NCBI GenBank assembly: GCA_000999395.1
Contig: LCOM01000056.1
Coordinates: 1-7,220, forward strand
Reading direction: 5' to 3'
Length of the DNA: 7,220 bases
DNA from: Parcubacteria group bacterium GW2011_GWA2_47_7
Lineage (GTDB): Bacteria; Patescibacteriota; Minisyncoccia; Phycocordibacterales; UBA6899
Below, piece by piece: positions 4,734-7,220 of this stretch. How positions within the stretch are numbered: position 1 is the first letter of the stretch; each line of letters starts with the position of its first letter. The position numbers were made by a program, and so were the translations under genes. The notes beneath the pieces are model-generated. The model ran no database searches, was not told the DNA's origin, and was given only the letters and a program-made list of their open reading frames with translations.

Positions 4734-6436
4734 TTTTAGGAAAAGTTCAAATCCAGAATTTCAAATCCATAAAAGATACCGGAACAGTCTATTTATCAAG
4801 GACAGACCTCATTACAGTTCTGGCTGGCCAAAATGAATCTGGGAAAACATCCTTTCTTCGTGCTTTAAGATTTTTCCAAGAAGGCAAGTACGATACTTTT
4901 GAGGAAGAGGATCGAAAAATGGGTAAATCACCTCGAGTAGACTGCACTTTTTTTCTAGACGATAGTGAGTATAAAGATCTCCTTGAGACCACAAATACGC
5001 AGATAGCTGAGCATATAAAAAAGAATGGTTTTACCTTTGTTCGTGGTGATCTTGAGACAGATAAGTTTGAGATGATGTATATCTATCCAAAAGAACTCAA
5101 GGTCCTTATTGAAAAATATAATGAATCAATTACGGTAACATCTGAGGCAAATCCTGAAGAGGGCAACGAAAAGCCCGATGAGTTTGATGCGTTCAAATAT
5201 TTTGATGTAATAAGACCGCAGATGGTTTTCTATTCTTCATTTCTCGAGAATAATCTTCCTGGAAAAGCATACAAGAAAGACATAATAAACAATCAAGCAA
5301 TTCTTGATTTTGAAAAAATATACAATGTTGATTTTAGCAAATTAATGGAACCGACAATCTCAGATAAAGAACGTCGTAGTGCAGAAGAAAGGGTTAGGAG
5401 GGAGGCTGCCGAATCACTCAATAAATACTGGAAACAAACTATATCGGGAGAGAAATCAAAATATAGTTATGCAATTACAATCAACTCTCAAGTTTTAAGC
5501 CCAGAGCAGTCCTCAGTAAATTTTTATATCAATCAGGGTGATGATGATCAGTTGAGTTTTTCACAGAAATCCCATGGATTTCAGTGGTTTGCGGGTTTTA
5601 ATTTGAGACTCCGTGCACATGAAGCAGAGCTTGAAGAGGGTAATGGAATCATTCTTCTTATTGACGAGCCTGGACAAGGGTTACATGAAGTAGCACAACA
5701 AGATGTTAAGGATGTAATTGAAGAGCTAGTAAAAAACTCACGCATACAAATTATATACAGCACACATCAGCCTATTCTTTTGGGAAAAGATAAAGTTGAT
5801 TTCTCGCGGCTGCTTCTGGTTGATCGAAGTGTAAAAAAGGGATCAAAATTTAAAACAATTTCAGCCCTGATCTCTTCAAGCGGATCAATGGATGCTCTTG
5901 CTCCGATTCGGTCTGCACTAGGAATGGTCACGATTACAGACCCGCTTAAAAATAAAAAGACACTAATCGTTGAGGGGATTACAGAATATTTTATTGTAAA
6001 AACAATTCTTGGTACTGACTATACAATACTGCCCTCAACTGGTGCAGATCAAATACCAAATATATTTGGGATACTCTACGGATGGGGTGTTCCGGCAAAG
6101 GCATTATTTGATGATGATAAGCAGGGGGCAAAAGCATATAATGATTTGAAAAAAAGTTTTTTTAATAATGACGAAAGTGATGATTTCAAGGCAGTTGCTT
6201 ACAAGTCCGCAGGAATGGTAGGCATCGAAGATTATTTGTCCGTGAGTGCAATTACTGCAATTTTAACCGACTTCGAAAAAACATATGACTCAACAAAAAA
6301 CAAGGTTGAAAATGTTGAACAAGTAGGAAAATATATTTTTGCTAAATCATTCCACGATAAATACAATGGCCACATTCCAAATCTCGATAAAGAAACATTA
6401 AGTAATTTTGAAGGTCTTAAAAAATTTCTCACATAA
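4730..6436 (+). CDS. OLD-family ATP-dependent endonuclease (AAA/ABC ATPase plus Toprim), likely defence gene
   Basis: A 568-aa protein with the full OLD layout. The ABC/SMC-like ATPase half has the N-terminal strand IQNFKSIKD (8-16), Walker A GQNESGKTS (33-41), a signature-like region LSFSQKSHGFQWF (275-287), Walker B IILLIDEPGQGLH (307-319) and H-loop STHQP (344-348, His346). The C-terminal Toprim nuclease half has the metal-binding acid in TLIVEGITE (Glu415), the DxD motif FDDDKQG (461-463) and a later acid in GIEDYL (Glu500). All catalytic motifs appear intact. OLD nucleases cut DNA in an ATP-regulated way and include P2 Old and Gabija GajA, which is of similar length, but no GajB-like helicase follows here. 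An in-frame TAA at 4718-4720 fixes ATG 4730 as the earliest start; no Shine-Dalgarno. The gene is clearly more AT-rich than its neighbours (13 G/C in bases 5281-5340, against 37 in 1081-1140), suggesting transfer. The defence role is inferred from the family. Confidence 0.9.
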   Translation: MILGKVQIQNFKSIKDTGTVYLSRTDLITVLAGQNESGKTSFLRALRFFQEGKYDTFEEEDRKMGKSPRVDCTFFLDDSEYKDLLETTNTQIAEHIKKNGFTFVRGDLETDKFEMMYIYPKELKVLIEKYNESITVTSEANPEEGNEKPDEFDAFKYFDVIRPQMVFYSSFLENNLPGKAYKKDIINNQAILDFEKIYNVDFSKLMEPTISDKERRSAEERVRREAAESLNKYWKQTISGEKSKYSYAITINSQVLSPEQSSVNFYINQGDDDQLSFSQKSHGFQWFAGFNLRLRAHEAELEEGNGIILLIDEPGQGLHEVAQQDVKDVIEELVKNSRIQIIYSTHQPILLGKDKVDFSRLLLVDRSVKKGSKFKTISALISSSGSMDALAPIRSALGMVTITDPLKNKKTLIVEGITEYFIVKTILGTDYTILPSTGADQIPNIFGILYGWGVPAKALFDDDKQGAKAYNDLKKSFFNNDESDDFKAVAYKSAGMVGIEDYLSVSAITAILTDFEKTYDSTKNKVENVEQVGKYIFAKSFHDKYNGHIPNLDKETLSNFEGLKKFLT

Positions 6437-6438
6437 CA

Positions 6439-6493
6439 ATAGTTCAAACTTCACCCCACACTCCAACTTGGTTGGGTAAATAGACAGAACTAT
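6439..6493. other. weak nested inverted repeats after the nuclease gene
   Basis: ATAGTTC (6439-6445) is the reverse complement of GAACTAT (6487-6493), and between them CCAAC-TTG-GTTGG (6463-6475) forms a 5-bp hairpin. It lies just after the nuclease stop at 6436 and might help end transcription, but no T-run follows either stem and such short repeats can be chance. Confidence 0.25.
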
Positions 6494-6526
6494 CTCAAAT
6501 TGCTAGGCTGGAGGCAGGTGTTCAAC

Positions 6527-6534
6527 AAAAGGAG
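6527..6534 (+). promoter_or_regulatory. strong ribosome binding site
   Basis: AAAAGGAG with a 5-nt spacer (TTTTT) before ATG 6540. It decides the start of the TrpF-like gene and is the only good Shine-Dalgarno sequence before any gene in the window. Confidence 0.75.
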
Positions 6535-6539
6535 TTTTT

Positions 6540-7220
6540 ATGAGGCCATATATTGGTATTTGTGACTTTACTGTACGGGAACAAGTGTATCGGATGCTCG
6601 AATTGATTCCTCACAGATTTTCCCGTGATCTGATGGTCGGTGTGATGATGAGCTACAAGACGCTCAATAATCTTCCGACAAAATGGGCAAGGGTATTTCC
6701 TGCAAAAAAGAATATTGCATCGATCTTTGTTGATGATCTGCGCGTCTTGAACACAATTCACTACGCCGATTATGCCACAGGGGCTGATGCTGATCGACAG
6801 CTCGCGTACACATTGGCAAAGGTAGAGATCTATGGAGGCTCTTGCCTTGGTGCGATCCAGCTCGACATGATCTGGCCCGACCCGAATGAGCTCAAGAAGT
6901 TTCGTCAGCACTGTGATATTCCCATCATCCTACAGGTTGGTGCGAATGCCATGCGCGAATGTGGTGATGATCCCATTACAACCTGTGAGCGATTGAAGAC
7001 TTATGGAACCGCGATCAATGCCGTACTTTTTGATAAAAGCATGGGTCGCGGGGTGGGGATGGATGCCGCATTACTGGCAAGATACGCAGGCGTACTTTCG
7101 TTCGACTGCCCGCATCTCGCTCCGGCGGTTGCAGGTGGACTTGGTCCGACGTCAATGGACCTCGTGGCACCGCTCGCTCAAGCGTTTCCCGATCTTTCGA
7201 TCGACGCACAGGGCCGGTTG
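6540..7220 (+). CDS. TrpF-like (phosphoribosylanthranilate isomerase-like) barrel protein, 3'-truncated
   Basis: An open frame from ATG 6540 to the window end, 227 codons without a stop, with a good ribosome binding site. The order of motifs resembles the (beta/alpha)8 barrel of TrpF: YIGICDFT (4-11) like the N-terminal KICG strand with the catalytic Cys (Cys8), GAIQLD (104-109) like the VQLHG strand, AVLFDKSMGRGVGMD (161-175) like LLDT..GGSG with the catalytic Asp (Asp165), PAVAGGLGPTSMDLV (195-209) like the SGGL.PENV phosphate loop, and IDAQGRL (221-227) like DVSSGVE. It differs from true TrpF in residues 35-100, where an extra segment occurs, and the His after QL is replaced by Asp. No other trp genes are in view. 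It could be a TrpF, or a relative acting on another phosphoribosyl compound; the missing C-terminus limits the call. Its GC-rich composition matches the efflux operon, not the nuclease. Confidence 0.6.
   Translation, partial: MRPYIGICDFTVREQVYRMLELIPHRFSRDLMVGVMMSYKTLNNLPTKWARVFPAKKNIASIFVDDLRVLNTIHYADYATGADADRQLAYTLAKVEIYGGSCLGAIQLDMIWPDPNELKKFRQHCDIPIILQVGANAMRECGDDPITTCERLKTYGTAINAVLFDKSMGRGVGMDAALLARYAGVLSFDCPHLAPAVAGGLGPTSMDLVAPLAQAFPDLSIDAQGRL

Noticed and set aside
4730..7220. Complete Gabija system (GajA plus GajB)
   Set aside because: The gene after the nuclease is a TrpF-like barrel with its own ribosome binding site and shows no helicase motifs.
1..7220. CRISPR array, tRNA or rRNA genes, transposase
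   Set aside because: No regularly spaced direct repeats, cloverleaf-like segments, rRNA signatures or transposase motifs were seen on either strand by reading.

Overview
The window most resembles a fragment of a Candidate Phyla Radiation (Patescibacteria/Parcubacteria-like) genome. This is an inference from the style of the proteins: an unusually long HlyD/MacA-type adaptor, a short MacB-type permease, compact gene spacing, and few Shine-Dalgarno sites. All complete genes of clear family end in TAA and none needs a recoded TGA, so the standard bacterial code fits. No marker gene (rRNA, ribosomal protein) is present, so the assignment is tentative.

Layout, all genes on the + strand. 1-738: alpha/beta hydrolase, touching the left edge. 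739-859: intergenic, with an extended -10 promoter directly before the next start. 860-4242: an efflux operon of three genes, HlyD/MacA-like adaptor, MacB/LolD-like ATPase, and MacB-like permease, with gaps of only 8 and 2 nt. 4243-4532: a strongly structured intergenic stretch with a perfect 15-bp inverted repeat and several smaller hairpins. 4533-4733: a doubtful small membrane-protein ORF that overlaps the next gene. 4730-6436: an AT-rich gene for an OLD-family ATPase/Toprim nuclease, a class often found in phage defence. 6540-7220: the first 227 codons of a TrpF-like barrel protein, cut by the right edge and preceded by the only strong ribosome binding site in the window.

The most striking observation is in the permease gene. 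Its N-terminal MacB part (3123 to about 3587) runs in frame into about 180 bp that encode the N-terminus of a DegT/DnrJ/EryC1/StrS sugar aminotransferase. This stops out of frame at 3782, while the permease's FtsX C-terminal domain resumes in another frame from about 3766. About 90-110 residues of the normal extracytoplasmic domain appear to have been replaced by foreign aminotransferase sequence. It is either a real recombination that killed or altered the transporter, or an assembly or gap-filling chimera. The sequence alone cannot decide.

Functionally, adaptor, ATPase and permease would form an ATP-driven exporter of the MacAB/YknXYZ kind if the permease were intact. The OLD nuclease stands alone, with no Gabija-type helicase beside it, and its base composition differs from both flanks, suggesting a transferred defence cargo gene between core genes.
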